Below are positions 13,956 to 27,800 of a DNA stretch of 64,000 nt, piece after piece. The position numbers and the translations under genes were made by a program. The stretch is from the NCBI RefSeq assembly GCF_036324505.1, contig NC_086365.1:6320655-6384654 (forward strand), read 5' to 3'. Position 1 is the stretch's first letter, and the number at the start of each line of letters is the position of its first letter. The notes under the pieces are model-generated. The model was given only the letters and a program-made list of their open reading frames with translations, did not search any database and was not told the origin of the DNA. The stretch comes from Eleginops maclovinus (lineage: Eukaryota > Chordata > Actinopteri > Perciformes > Eleginopidae).

Positions 13956-16900
13956 GTAGCTGACACTTTCATGTAGTGAAAATATATCCTTACCATTAAT
14001 CTAAATCAACCTGTTCTTTTTAAAGGAAATGTAGTCGACCCCGCCATAAATTTGTCACGCCCTCACTGCTGTCATAAAGCAAGCATCTGTTGGTGTCTTC
14101 AATGGAGCGAGTCCCTCTCTTTCTGTCTCAAATGCACCATATGGTTCAGTATGAGGGCTATTTAACAGAAAATCTGGGAAATGTTCCAGAAACTTTGATG
14201 TAATAGAGACAATGTTATCGTCCGGATGCCTGGACAAAGATTTTATGAGACTCCCTATAGAGAAATATAAGAAGCACCAAATGAGATAAATGTTACCACC
14301 AATAAAAGTCAGAGTATCTTCTTCTCTTTTTTATTTGTAGATAATACTGTGCCAAATAATTCTCTTGAAGAGGATAAAAAACTGTCAGACTTGCTCTTTT
14401 GCTGTGAAAGTGGAAGAGAAATCACTAGTTTAGTATGCTAAAAAGTATGAGCAAGACAATGCAAACTGAAATTAAAGAACAAAAGTTTACTTTAGAGGTC
14501 CCGAGAAAAATAATTACACGTCTCTGGTTTCCCTGTTTTGTTATTCCAATTTACTTCACCTCTGACGCTTCACTTGAAAAGCACATTGGCTACTATTTTG
14601 GGTTTGGCACCAAGAGTGGAAAACAGTGACACCACACAGTAGGGAATCGACAGTATTAAGAAACAAACAAAGTCAGAAGTAACACAAACTTGCTCAGAAC
14701 TCATAACGTCGCAGAAATTGGACTCAAAGCACTTACTCTTTATTAAATCTAAACATGTGGGTGGATGAATCATACTGTATATGGTGGACTATACTGTACC
14801 AGCTCTAACTTCATACTGCAATAAACACAGTTACTTTTTTTAGGATATTCAAGTTAATATCTGTCAAAACAAAGTGCTCGGTTTTCAACAATTCATGAAT
14901 TTCTTCCGGCTGAGAGTAGACACCAGCTTCAGGATCGATCATGCAATACAACGTACTAATAAGCCAAGCATGTCATGGTTTTTACATTTTCTGACATCAG
15001 ACTGGCTCCGCTGGGTGCAAATGAGTTTGCACAAACCTCTTTATTTCAGCCCAAACTGAAGTTTTGAGAGTTTGCGGTATGCATTTTTTTGTTGTAATGT
15101 CACTGGTAATAGATCCCAGTGGGCTCACTCATCAACCAATAGCTGACAAAGGATTCTTCTAAACAATGCATATGGTGGGTTGCTACTTATTTCTAGTCTT
15201 ACAGGGCATGAATTAATGAGTAATGCATCACAAAGCCTACAAATGACCAATTGCACAATGCAAGAGTTGTTTGCATTTCGAGGATTAAAGTGTCCCGGCC
15301 CTGCTGAGACCTATTAATGGTGTCAGTCTGACCAAAAGCTTGATCTTAACTTTTTTAAATAAGGAACTTTGCCCATTAAAAGTGTTAGTAGAGTTACTTC
15401 TGTTCCACCTAGATGAAAACAAAACATCAACACGTTTGAAATACACTTCCTTTAAGATACTGCAGATGTATGCACACAGAATACCATTATTTATATCCTT
15501 AGCAATGATCATATAAGTTGAACTCTTTCTATCAGAATGTTATCAATGTGCCACAATGCAAACACTTCCTCCTACTTTACTTTACAAGGCCACAATAAAG
15601 CAATCACATTAGATAAAGAATAACGACTCTTGAGATTTACTTCCAACAGGCAAATGACAACTTTTGTAAGCTTTTATACTTTAGGTGATCACTCATGTAA
15701 TGGACCAAAATGTCAATGTAACTAAACTTTACACAATACTGGGAAAGATGTGAATTATCCAAGGTCCAAAGCTTCCCAAACATTTTTTAGCATGAACACT
15801 TTTTACGGTCTGTCTGTTTTCCTGTTTTATTTTGACATTTATTTTCTCCTCATATTTATTTTGCACCAGCTTTCCATTTAATAAAAGCTAGCTCTTTTTT
15901 TATATTTCTATATCCGCCTCCCTGGTTTTTCTACTGTATTTTTGGCTCTCATCTTGACCCACCCTGTAACAGTCGCTTAAAATACCAGATTTCTTCACCT
16001 TAGTGTGAAAGGTGAATCTTGTTTATAATGAAACCAATTCAACAACAGCTTTTGGGAATATAGACTCCTATCCTGTATGTGCAAAGCATGTGAGGCCATC
16101 AGTCATGCAGTAGGGAACTTACATTTAAAAAAGTACATCCATACAAATATCAATTATCATTTCCTAAAACTGTAGGAAACCGTAAAATGTATAAGAGCTA
16201 TATCTTGTTCCATAGGGCACTAAGGACTGTTGGATTGGTTGTTGCTGGCTAAATGGCAACTCATTTTAAGCCTGATAACACAGAAAGGATCAGGCTCTGT
16301 TTCACTTTCACAAACCACCCCACTCTGTCCCTGGACCCTGGGGTAAAGCAGAAAACTAAGTGATCGCCCTCAGCCATGAATGATTCAACAGCTCACACTG
16401 ACTAAGATTTCTGAGTCTGCAATGTTCGCAAACAACCTGGGGTTAAAAACGAGGAGTCAGTCCAGTCAATTGTTTCAGTCTTTAAAGCATTTGCACTTTC
16501 CAGACTTTGTTTTTTGTTTCATTTCAAGTTCTTGGATATAGTGTCTGAAATGCCTTACTTATTATTACCTGATAACTCATTTTAATAACACCCTTGTATC
16601 ACTTTAAATTGGATCTGTCCTGTTGGTATATCCTGTTCCAAGTTATGAAGAGTCCCTGGCTTCTTGTAGATAATGTAATTGACCACAGCACCCTGGCATG
16701 GAGATTAACCTGTCAATTCTCACTATATTAAACTGCGGCTGAATATGCAGGAGATGGTAAGAATGGAGACAGAGCAGGAGCTGCAGAGGAGACTCCCTGA
16801 ACACTTGGCTTTCCCCAAGGTGAGCCTTAAGGCCGAACTGCTTGTCAATAAGGATACTGTTGTTTGTGTTTTGCTAGCCTCAGCTGATAAAGAGCATTTG

Positions 16901-18393
16901 GCGTCTCTAATGGACAAGATGTAAGGGTCAAAAGAGCACTCTGTTGCACCTTGACACCGGTTAAAAAGGACATGTACATCAATATGCCCTCCCTCGTGTT
17001 GTGCAGGATATTTATACAGTAAGCATATATTGTTGGCATGCAAGAGAATTTGGATTCTAGCCATTTTTGTGAATTTCTAAGCTATTTTCCAAACTCTTTT
17101 TTTCTGTATTGACTGATGTGGCATGAAAATACAAACACCATAAGCTAAGAAAGATGCTAACTCTATGATACCTCTGCTAAATACCAATTTTGGAGAACAT
17201 CAGATTCCAGTCAAACATGTGTTGCTCTACCTTCCGAATATCTTTTCTGACTGAAAAAAGAGAACTGGGGAAAATATTGGTAAAGAACATGTGCTGGTCG
17301 GAGCGCTTTTCAGCTAACTTGAGGTGCGAGTTTCTACCTTGTGCTATCTGTTATGGCATCCAAGGGGAAGTAAAAAAAGATTAGAATCACTTCCAGCCCC
17401 TTTTGAAAGTTGTAGGAGAACCCTTGTTAAACAAAATATTAATCACAGCAGAGTACATCCTTTAAACAGTGAGTTTAGAGGCAAACGTTAATGCATTCAA
17501 ATCTGTGAGCTTTTGAAGCTACGCCTTTGGGTTGTATTTACGCTACTCATCCTCTGTCTTTATCTCCCAGGTGCAGTTTTTATCTTATGGGAAGATTGTG
17601 TTCCTGCTGCACTGGTTTTGTATTGTATCTTGTTGAGGTTACACTTGCTGAAACAGCTAAAACAGTAGTATTGAAAGGTGCCCACAGGAAGGTGAGCCTT
17701 AGCTAGCATCAAATAAGCAGGGGGTTTAGGGCTGGATAAAGAAATAAGCAGCAGAAAGCTTTGCAGATAAGATGGGTGAAAAAAGGTGTTGAAAGTGTGT
17801 GTATATGTGAAAGAGAGCTCTCTTCTTTTAGAGGGAGATTCTCTGTCACTAACTTCCTCCTAAACTATAGAGACATATTTTTAGCAAAGATGCCAGTTTC
17901 TTGCAGTCTGCGCTCCACCAAATGGTATATCCAGCTTGCAAAACTAAGCAAATATGAGTCAGAGCAGCAACATCACAGAAATGAACCAGCCGTTTTTCCA
18001 TTTTCTTTTTTATGGCAGCTTTTTCTTTAAATGCTCACCGCGGACTGGAAGAAATATGCGAAAGCTTGTTTCTGATGGGACTTTAGATGAACAGCAGGCA
18101 GGTATAACTTCACCATCTGATTTGGGAAGAAGCCTTAAACTACTCCCTAAACACCTGCTAGAGGATTTTATGCACTGGCATCATCAATCAAGTTTGATGT
18201 CCCGCATCTCAGCTTTAAAAGTCACATAAGTTGACAGGATTCAAACACATCTTTGTATCGCTTTGTTGATTTTGGTAGAAATACAGGTTGCCCATTAAAT
18301 CTTTCCAGACAAACATTCACACCGTACAAGTCTACACGTGTTCCGGCTTCTCCAGTGGATTCAGTGCAGACTTGCTGTTTCTTATTGCATATA
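13956..18393. other. Non-coding stretch with one weak exon candidate
   Basis: Mostly AT-rich sequence without recognised features. At 16751-16818 an AG / GTGAGC-bounded open segment encodes a charged, helix-like peptide (see findings). I could not connect it to other exons. A well-formed acceptor (CTTTATCTCCCAG) occurs just before 17572, but only a short hydrophobic frame follows. Confidence 0.45.
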
Positions 18394-19996
18394 CAGTGGG
18401 GCAAAAAAGTATTTAGTCAGCCACCAATTGTGCAAGTTCTCCCATTTAAAAAGATGAGAGAGGCCTGTAATTTTTATCATAGGTATGCCTCAACTATGAG
18501 AGACAGAATGAGAAAAAAAATCCAGGAAATCACATCGTAGGATTTTTAATGAATTAATTGGTAAATTCCTCAGTAAAATAAGTATTTGGTCACCTACAAA
18601 CAAGCAAGATTTCTGGCTCTCACAGACCTGTAACTTCTTCTTTAAGAGGCTCTTCTGTCCTCCACTCGTTACCTGTATTAATGGCACCTTTTTGAACTCG
18701 TTATCAGTATAAAAGACACCTGTCCACCACCTCAAAGAGTCATACTCCAAACTCCACTATGGCTAAAACCAAAGAGCTGTCAAAGGAGACCAGAGACAAC
18801 ATTGTAGACCTGCACCAGGCTGGGAAAACTGAATCTGCAATAGGTAAGCAGCTTGGTGTGAAGAAATCAACTGTGGGAGCAATTATTAGAAAATGGAAGA
18901 CATACAAGACCACTGCTAATCTCCCTCGATCTGGGGCTCCACGCAAGATCTCACCCCGTGGGGTCAAAATGATCACAAGAACGGTGAGCAAAAATGCCAG
19001 AACCACACGGGGGGACCTAGTGAATGACCTGCAGAGAGCTGGGACCAAAGTAACAGAGGCTACCATCAGTAACACACTACGCCGCCAGGGACTTAAATCC
19101 TGCAGTTCTAGACGTGTCCCCCTGCTTAAGCCAGTACATGTCCAGGCCTGTCTGAAGTTTGCTAGAGGGCATTTGGATGATCCAGAAGAGGATTGGGAGA
19201 ATGTCATATGGTCAGATGAAACCAAAATAGAACTTTTTGGTAAAAACTCAACTCGTCGTGTTTGGAAGAGAAAGAATGTAGAGTTGCATCCAAAGAACAC
19301 CATACCTACTGTGGAGCATGGGGGTGGAAACATCATGCTTTGGGGCTGTTTTTCTGCAAAGGGACCAGGATGACTGATCCGTGTAAAGGAAAGAATGAAT
19401 GGGGCCATGTATCGTGAGATTTTGAGTGAAAACCTCCTTCCATCAGCAAGGGCACTGAAGATGAAGCGTGGCTGGGTCTTTCAGCATGACAATGATCCCA
19501 AACACACCGCCAGGGCAACGAAGGAGTGGCTTCGTAAGAAGCATTTCAAGGTCCTGTAGTGGCCTAGCCAGTCTCCAGATCTCAACCCCATAGAAAATCT
19601 TTGGAGGGAGTTGAAAGTCTGTGTTGCCCAGCGACAGCCCCAAAACATCACTGCTTTAGAGGAGATCTGCATGGAGGAATGGGCCAAAATACCAGCAACA
19701 GTGTGTGAAAACCTTGTGAAGACTTACAGAAAACGTTTGACCTCTGTCATTGCCAACAAAGGGTATATAACAAAGTATTGAGATGAACTTTTGTTATTGA
19801 CCAAATACTTATTTTCCACAATCATTTGAAATAAATTCTTTAAAAATCCTACAATGTGATTTTCTGGATTTTTTTTTCTCATGTTGTCTCTCATAGTTGA
19901 GGTATACCTATGATAAAAATTACAGGCCTCTCTCATCTTTTTAAATGGGAGAACTTGCACAATTGGTGGCTGACTAAATACTTTTTTGCCCCACTG
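18394..19996 (+). mobile_element. Tc1-like transposon copy A, 1603 bp, inactive
   Basis: It is flanked by TA on both sides (18392-18393 and 19997-19998), as expected for Tc1/mariner. Inverted repeats of about 200 bp start CAGTGGGGCAAAAAAGTATT and contain an outer AAGTATTTAGTCA and an inner AAGTATTTGGTCA repeat (inner copies at about 18580 and 19799), the IR/DR arrangement. The sequence is almost the same as copy B at 28614, in the same orientation. The transposase frame is broken by two stops. Confidence 0.95.
18759..19781 (+). pseudogene. Tc1-like transposase, two premature stops
   Basis: It has the same length (341 codons with stop) and frame as the intact gene in copy B. It begins [13 protein letters not shown], an N-terminal helix-turn-helix DNA-binding region. 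Codon 205 is TGA where copy B has CGA (Arg), a C-to-T change at a CpG. Codon 267 is TAG where copy B has GAG (Glu). The second stop precedes the third catalytic residue, so even read-through of the first would give an inactive protein. No frameshifts are apparent. The N-terminal 204 residues remain open and could in principle make a DNA-binding fragment. Confidence 0.95.
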
Positions 19997-19998
19997 TA

Positions 19999-22274
19999 CC
20001 TCTACAGGAAAGCCTCTTATCTAATGGCCTCCCCTGTCTTTCTCCAGAGCCACTGTCTGACTTCTACATTTCATTTCAGGTTTATGTTTGTAACTCCTTC
20101 TGACAAACTAATGGATGAGACGTTGTGTCTTTCTGCTCCAGCTGATGAGCTGTCTTGAAAGGAGCTGCATGTTGGACTAAGCTAGCAGGTTGGTGAAACG
20201 AAGATAATGGCCATTATCTCCTCACCGCTGGTCGTAATTGTTAGATGTCCATTGACCCCCTGACAGGTGTTTTTGGCTTCCCCTCCCCTGCTGCTCCTGG
20301 CTGATGGGATGAGCTGTAATGTATGTAGTCCTGTTGTATCAGTGGGTGGCATCAATCAGCAAGCGCTAGTTTTTGCACCTGATCATTTGAGGAGCTCAAA
20401 GAAGGCTATTGTATGTTTTTGTGGAAGCAAGGTGATTCCTATTTATATGCAGAGTGCTGTTGTTAATTCCTCGTCACAGCGACACAGTAAGGACACTCCC
20501 ACTGCCCTGCTGCCGGAAACGTTCGTGTGTGGAGGACGAGCTCCTCACGAAAGAATATGAATCATTCAAATGTGCTGAGCTTTGTTTTGGTGTTTCAAAG
20601 CTAATTCTCCTTTTGTTCTTTAAGGGATGCAATTGAAACCATCTAATGCTGTTGCTAGGAGACACAAATAATGGTCTACGGATAGGGAACTGGCCAAGTA
20701 AGAGGTAAACGGTGACTCACGACTTAAGACCCGTTTCAGAGGCAGAGTGCAGGAGTTGGATTTGATGGATGGAGAGAAAGTATGTGGACTATGGAAAATG
20801 TGATGCAAACTAATGAAACTAATGAGGAGGATAAGCAGATTCAGATACTTCAGTGGCTGTTTAATGGGCCTTTGTGCTTCCCGTAAATACAACTCTACCT
20901 TTGGAATTTGAACTTCAGCAACCCTGGGAAACATCTCCTCCCTTGATGTGCCACCTTCCAATAAATCCTTCATACACGGCAATCAAATAAGCATGAATTA
21001 TTCAGTGTTGCAAAGCATAATCATTTAATGAGATTCCCCTATCTTTTTGTTCCAATATAGGCGGGTCGAAATAACCTCGCGCCTATGAGAAAACTTAACC
21101 AGTTTGTCCATAAATGTTTAAATACTTACCTGAATGAGGATGTCTTGATTGTTCAGTTGTTAGATTAGCAGATTTTTTGCTGGGAATTTTAATGAAAAAC
21201 AAACAGGGAGTAATGGAATTATGAGATTAGAAGGATATCTAAACTGTACACATCGGGAGACAATTAATTTGTTAAAAAGCAGCTACAGCGTCTGTGTACA
21301 CACCAGCCGACCAGCATGTGTACGCTTATCTCTGCCAGCTCTCTTCTCATTTGTCACACACTGACTGCATATTCTGGGAGAAAACTGAAGAAACACACTT
21401 ATCTTTGGTGCTCGATATATCATAACCAAACAAAAAAAACATGACAAGATTTTCTGTAGGAGTGATTTTGCTGTTGGTCTGATATAAAACTGAAAGGGAA
21501 ACAAAACAAAGCCTGGACCGACTCAGACTAAGAAGGCAACGTTTATTTAAGTAAATATTATTAGGGTACACCTTGAATTTACTGCATTAATAAAAGAGAT
21601 TTAGAGCATATTTAGCAAGATACTACCAGAGTTAACACTGGCATTACATTTAATAGGAACTATAAATATAATACAGTCCAGGAGAAGGTTTCACAGGCTA
21701 CTGTTACATAAAGTGCTGTTGACCTTGGTGTAATAGATTGGTTTGGCAGAGCTTTTTCCTGCCAGTGTAAACTCTTCACATATGAGAATTGTAGATGAGG
21801 AATAAGTCAAACACCTGGTTCATCATTGAAATAGCAATACGATTAACTAATAGCTCATGAATCAGTCTGAAGTGCAGCAATATCTTTTATATTTAGCAGT
21901 TAATGTGTTTGAGAAATGTGTTGAAATAGACCCATCCTGCCTCAGATTCACATTAAGATCAATGTGACATTTAATATAGGAGCTGATTTATCTCTTTATG
22001 AAACAGAAGTGACTGCAGACAGTAGGCAAGAATTTAATATAAACGTGAATGAGGAGGTACCTTCTATGTTTTATCTTGTTTGCCTTTATTAGTCTTTTGT
22101 TAGTTTTTACTTTTGCATGTTTCTTTTTTTTCACAAACTTTATTTAGTACATTTGCATCACACAAAATAAACTAGAGCCGATAAATTCATCTGTTTGCCC
22201 ACATAAAGTTTTGTTGCCAAGTATGTAGAACTATAGAGAAATTCTTTCAATAACAGAAAAATATAGTACGAGGG
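19999..22274. other. Non-coding stretch, nothing recognised
   Basis: No domain-bearing frame or repeat terminus seen. On the minus strand an AATAAA (22139-22144) is followed by an A8 run (22124-22131), which resembles a transcript 3' end or a processed-copy tail. Confidence 0.45.
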
Positions 22275-22280
22275 TGCTAA

Positions 22281-22326
22281 CGTCATCTCCGGACAAAATG
22301 GCGGCCCCGCCCACTTTCCCGCGAAA
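22281..22326 (+). promoter_or_regulatory. Promoter-like cluster: CRE half-site, YY1, Sp1 and E2F motifs
   Basis: Within 46 bp of otherwise AT-rich DNA are CGTCAT (CRE half-site), CCGGA (ETS-like), CAAAATGGCGGC (a full YY1 consensus), CCCCGCCC (Sp1/KLF box) and TTTCCCGCGAAA (an E2F site readable on both strands). This combination is typical of housekeeping or cell-cycle promoters. No convincing protein-coding gene starts here: a plus-strand ATG inside the YY1 site runs only ten codons. It may drive a non-coding RNA or be a retrocopy 5' end. Confidence 0.45.
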
Positions 22327-24730
22327 ATAATGCAATAGAGCGAAGCTGAAAATAATAGTTTATGCATGTCTTAAAGATTCTGAGTCATATATTGCGCCTC
22401 AAACAACAAAAAAATCTAGAGTTAAGGTTCCTTAATTTCCTCTACAGTAAAAGAAACCAACTAATTCAGAAATCACAGTTTCAGTGTACGACTGCTGCCT
22501 GCCACTCGTCCACCGAAAGACCCACCGGACATCCATCCCCTATTTATTCAGAGCTCCGGAAAAACAAAGCGGTCTATGCTGTCTGGCACTCTATTTGACA
22601 CAATTTTTACAGTTTTGGAGTAATTATACTGTTTTTGACGAGCAGAAAAATTGTTTTCTGGCATCACTTTGAAGTCTTTGGAATTGTTTTCTGAAATTCT
22701 GGAAATGCTTGACAGTTCCAGGATAAATTACAAGTTGACGAGAAAAATCCAAACATAAGAAACATCAATAGATATCAGCTATTTGGAGCAACGTGTGTGC
22801 ACTGTCTCAACACACAATATATAGCGTATTGACATCGAGAATAATGTCAAACACAATGGTGTCCTTGAAGTAAAGACACATGTAGAAAGATGAATGTGTT
22901 CGATGCCTTGAAAACATGGGATTTGATTAGCCATTATAAAACCTGGCTTACTGTCATCACTCAATGACATGCTTTGGGGTCCTTAAGTATGATAAATAAA
23001 AACGTCTTATTGTGTTCAGGGTTGTAGGAAGAAGTTGCCACATACTAGGAGTATAACTGTATTTGCCTCACTAAACTAGAAGCCAAATCACAGTAACGTG
23101 CACTGCATGTTTAAAAACTGTAAATACAATAGAAATAGGAGGAACTCAAACTTTACCTGAGTATCTTAAATCAACGGCTAACAGTCATTGGGAGAGAAAA
23201 GTTTTGACAACAGCAGCCGGTATCTCGGCAGCTGGAAGTATATGGCTGCTAATTAAGTGGAAAGATGCCACTGTTCCTTCACTCTCAACCTGCCAAACAA
23301 TGTTCCATCTCACAGCCTTCCTCTCACCCACCTGGAAAAAAAATGCGACACTCCGAGATGCACGTCAATGCAAAGAATAGGAGATGGAGGGAATCGGGTT
23401 GTCGTGTAACACCTACAGTTTTTTTTCACAGAGCAGGTTTAATATCAGACTGAACCGACATGAAGTAAACATGACATGATTACAATAGTGTTTGGTGACA
23501 TTAGTGCCATGGAACGACGAACAGGAAGGCACTGGCACATGCATTTAAATCACTGTAGAAAGTAGAAAAAATAACACCTTGCTGTATAATGCAGTCCAAT
23601 GCAACCTTTAATTTCTCATCAAACTGTTGTATGATGCACACTTTCCGGCCACATATTAAATGCAATTCAATTGAACAGATCTGCCTAATAACTCAACTAT
23701 ATGGTTATTAAGGAGGTTTCGGTTAGTGATGGTGTCGAACTACTTTGTATTACTCTCATTTAATTATTGAAAAGTTTGAACAAAAAGTTGTACAAAAATT
23801 ATATTTCTGACGCGTTGAGTCTTGAAAACACCATCTGTTTTATGTGCATTTTTAATCAATGTAAACTAAGTTGTCACACAAACTTGAATCAGTAAAGACA
23901 GCAGTGGATATTTTAGTGTGAATGCAACAGGACATTATGGGGGAGAGGGGAGAGGGAGGGCCTTTGCTCCGCAGGCAACAGGCATCATTATTTATTAATA
24001 CCACGTGTAGCATTATACAGCAGCAATTAACAGCACAGTAAGGCCATTAACTTATGCTTCAGTCAAAATATTACAAAGCTGGATTGTGGTGTTGCATAAT
24101 ATTGTATGTAAGTACACATAGATTTCATAATAGATTGAATGACATTGAGAGAACGATGTGGAGGGTGATGGATTACTGTGAAAATAATTACCAGAGTATA
24201 GTATGTTTCTCATTATGACTTGTGTGTGTGTGTGTTTTCTCATCCACCCGATGTTAGTCCTCAGAATATACAAGGGTCATGATAGGGCTGGGTAATGAAG
24301 CCTATTGAGCTCCATGCAAAGATAATCTTTCAAGTACAGTTAAGGAAGCTTGTCAAAGAACAAAGCCTTGGAACGAGCAACAGCCTCTGTGCAGCGGAAT
24401 TAGATTAATGTCAGTCGATACATGTTGGTGCAAATTTGTCAAGGGACATGTGTATGAACCAAGGTCAACCAAACACATTACATACCATAACATGCATTTT
24501 TGCTGTGTATTCATGGTTATGACAATGGGCATGACAATCGTTTTCAAGAATGAATTACACTTGAAAAATGGCTGGGTTCTCTTTTGGTTTAAAGTGTGAT
24601 ATTGTGGCCTGAAGGAATGGTATCCAAAATAGAAACAACAGAATAGACTACAAAACTCTGTGGAGTTCGGAAATGCAACAGTCAGTTTTTGAGATGTCTC
24701 CATGTTGACCACACTGTACTGTATTGTGGA
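22327..24730. other. Non-coding stretch, nothing recognised
   Basis: Three overlapping short open frames at 22362-22672 in all three plus-strand frames show no consistent coding signal. A purine-rich GGGGGAGAGGGGAGAGGG patch lies at about 23940 and a short (GT)8 at about 24220. Confidence 0.45.
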
Positions 24731-24815
24731 TCATGGTTTATCCTCTGAGGACTATCAAGAAGTCCTGCTTTGGATCCAGGTGTTAAATAAAACCTTGAAA
24801 CCTTGAAACCTTGAG
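24731..24815 (+). repeat. Short repeat fragment ending in tandem CCTTGAAA units
   Basis: It contains TTTATCCTCTGAGGACTATC, similar to the repeat at 13880, and ends in AAATAAAACCTTGAAACCTT with further CCTTGAAA units. This could be a retroelement tail. Confidence 0.3.
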
Positions 24816-27800
24816 GTGTTGGAAAGAAGGACAAAATAACCAACTTTCCTCAGGCGCTTCCACTAGCAAAAAAAACCCAACAACTTTAAAAAGACCCACT
24901 GAAAATACTAGCAGAACATAATGCATTGCGGCCTGGGAACACAACTTTATTTTTTGTATCTCTTCCAGGTGACGATACTTGCCAAGTTTGAAACTTATCT
25001 CGTTATTAATTTACCTAGTCTACTTCTTCCCTGCATTAGCAAGTTACAGTAGGACCCAAAGATTTCACTTCAGTGCAGCAGCTTTAAGCTAAGCCTGAGG
25101 GTCTATCTGTGACCTGATTGCTCATGTAAAATGAAACGTAATTTATTTTCATTGAGTGGCTTTATTTAGCATTTAATTACATGTCTGCTAGCAGAACGCC
25201 ATACCACCTGCCTGTGTGATGACGTATCTCTTCTGATGAGATACTTTTTCCATGACACATTTAAGATCTATGTTAATATTGTCACGCTCTCTTATCTTAT
25301 TGGTGTCACATAAAGTAATAAAAATAGATAAGGGATCATGATAGTTTCATGAAAGTCGTTTATAAAGACTTCTGAAACAGCTGAAAAAATGTCTGTGACA
25401 AAACAGAAAGTCCTTTGTTAATATCCTGTCCCGGGAGTTTAACTTTTTGTCAAACATTGCTTATTAATACGTTTGTAATCTTTATTAAACACAAGTTCTG
25501 GCAACCTAAGCAATTTTAAGATCATCTTAAACAAAATCGGATGATCCAGAAGTAACAGGTTTAGGGCCATCAAATAAAAACTCCTTAACTTTAGTCTTGC
25601 CAGTGATGTCATTGCCTGTACTGTATTCAACTAAGTTTATTTACGTTTTCTGACCTACAAGACACTAAAGGAGCAGTGAGAACGCATCATATATCTACTT
25701 CACTTCCCTTTCAGATAAGCTGCACTGGAGAATTTTAAAGAGAACACTCTAGGTAGAAGTAGGTTTCTCATTCCTTACAGTACATCTGAAGGACGATGTT
25801 TACGCTACAGTACAGGGAGATAAGACAGAGGGCGGGAGGTGCTTTATCAGTATTTACAAAGGGAAGTACATACTGTGCTTGGAGATGGACATATAGATGC
25901 ATTTCTAATTGGTCTACCGAAGACACCAGGGATGTCTGCATGTAGAGGGGAGCTATTCAGTGGAGGTGACACAGGAATGATGGATGCCAAAGCTGGAGGT
26001 GAAGATAAAAAAGCAAACAAAAAGATACAGGTGAGGGAGAGAGGGGGAGAGTCGGGAGAGGAGAAGCAATGATAGACGCTGGGCGAGAAACTAAGATAGG
26101 AATATGGCTGCATATCAATGGAAACAGATTTAACAGTGAGAAATACCCAGCCATGCAGAGAGCAAAAGCACTGAGGGAAATTGCATGGCAAGAATCTATA
26201 CATTAATAAGAAGTGTTATGAAAGATATGTTTGCCAACTTAAACCAATTTCAGGAAAGTCTGGGACACATAAGCAAAACAACAAAAACATAAACCTTCAA
26301 GCAAAAATGGGGCCAGTGCAAAACACAAGTTGAGAGCAAACATACGAATAAAGCATGTAAGTCGCAGTTTGATTAATCTGGAACGCAATGCATCCTCCCT
26401 CCAAGGTGCATCAAAATCAGAGCATGGTGTAGCAGCAAGGGGCCCTTAGGAATTAAAATTAGCATCCCAATCATAAAATCAGCAACTTTACTAACGTCAC
26501 AACACTACTGCGCCTCCTCTCTTTGCAGACTTTGTCATGTTGACATACTACTTTCAGAATTACTCTGGCTTTTCGAGGGGTTTTGTCACATGAACTTAAA
26601 CATATTTTAATTTTGGTGCACATCAGCAGAGAAAACTGCTGTCATTCCATTTGGGAGGACAGTGTACACATTGATATTGATCCAAGAAAAGCCCAGAAAG
26701 TAACGCACTGCTGCCAGTTTGATGTGAAGAAAATGAGCCTTTGCTCTTCACCAATAGCCACAGGAGTGTCTGATAAAACATTTTAAAGTAAAAGAAAGGA
26801 CATTTAAGAAGAAAAGATAAAAGATAAAAGTGTTTTAGTTTTTGAAATTCTAGAAGATGCCTACACAAAGATAATGGAATGTCACTCACTGAAATAGCGG
26901 GGAGAAAGGGTGACTTAACCTTGTGTCTGGGAATAACACAAACATAAGAAAATAACCATGCTTCCAGACCAAAACCTCTCAGCTATTTTGTACAATAGAG
27001 GGGGAGACATAGAGTGTGAATGTATGCCTAGAGAACTGGATTGCATCCTCAAAAGCTCTTTGAACCTCTTCTCTGGCACATACATACAATTTTAAAAGAA
27101 AACCACCAAGAGCCTAAGGCATGGCAGAGAAATACTTCTCTATTGGCAGGGAGTGGAAATGAGTCTGGCAAGCAGGAGGAAAAATGTAGCTATTCAGTTT
27201 GTCATTGCTCTTGCCTTTTCCACTCAGAAGTCATGCTGCTCTTACCGAACTAAACAGCCACTGGAAATTCATTCATTGGGGGGTGATAGAAGGAGCGTGG
27301 TTGAAGCTTCTGTGGTTCAGATTTCACTATGCAGTACATAACCATATTCACGTGACAAAAATAAATGGCAAAGTTGAAAGAGGAGTTTTAATAAATGCTG
27401 AAAGGTATTTGTTCAATGGTTTGAAAGCTAATGAATTCAGTTAACTCCAAGCAGGGCAGATAAGTTAATATGCAATATCGGTTTTATAGTCTGTTCACCT
27501 AATAAATGTCCCTTGGTGCCTTTTCCCTCTGGGCTGCTATTGTTCCAGTAGCCTTTACTATACTAAAGAACAGTGAAAGCTCCAATGACTGCAGCTTTAC
27601 AGGACATTTTCCGGTATAGTGCGTACGAAAAAGGAGCAAGCCGGGATAATTAAAATGTAAGACACTGGCGATAAAACAGCATATTCAATCAAAGACAAAA
27701 AAATATTCAAAATCAAAGGAGGAACAGATGGGCTACAAAATAAACCCAATTCAGCGTATCACCAAATGTTTTTTCCTGCTTTTAAAATATATTCTGAAAG

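Noticed and set aside
18740..19408. A 222-codon minus-strand frame opposite the Tc1 transposase, repeated at 28961-29629
   Set aside because: It is an antisense shadow conserved only because the sense transposase is conserved between the copies; no independent domain.
22362..22672. Short ORFs downstream of the CRE/YY1/E2F cluster
   Set aside because: All three plus-strand frames are open over much of the same stretch, which argues against selection on any one of them.
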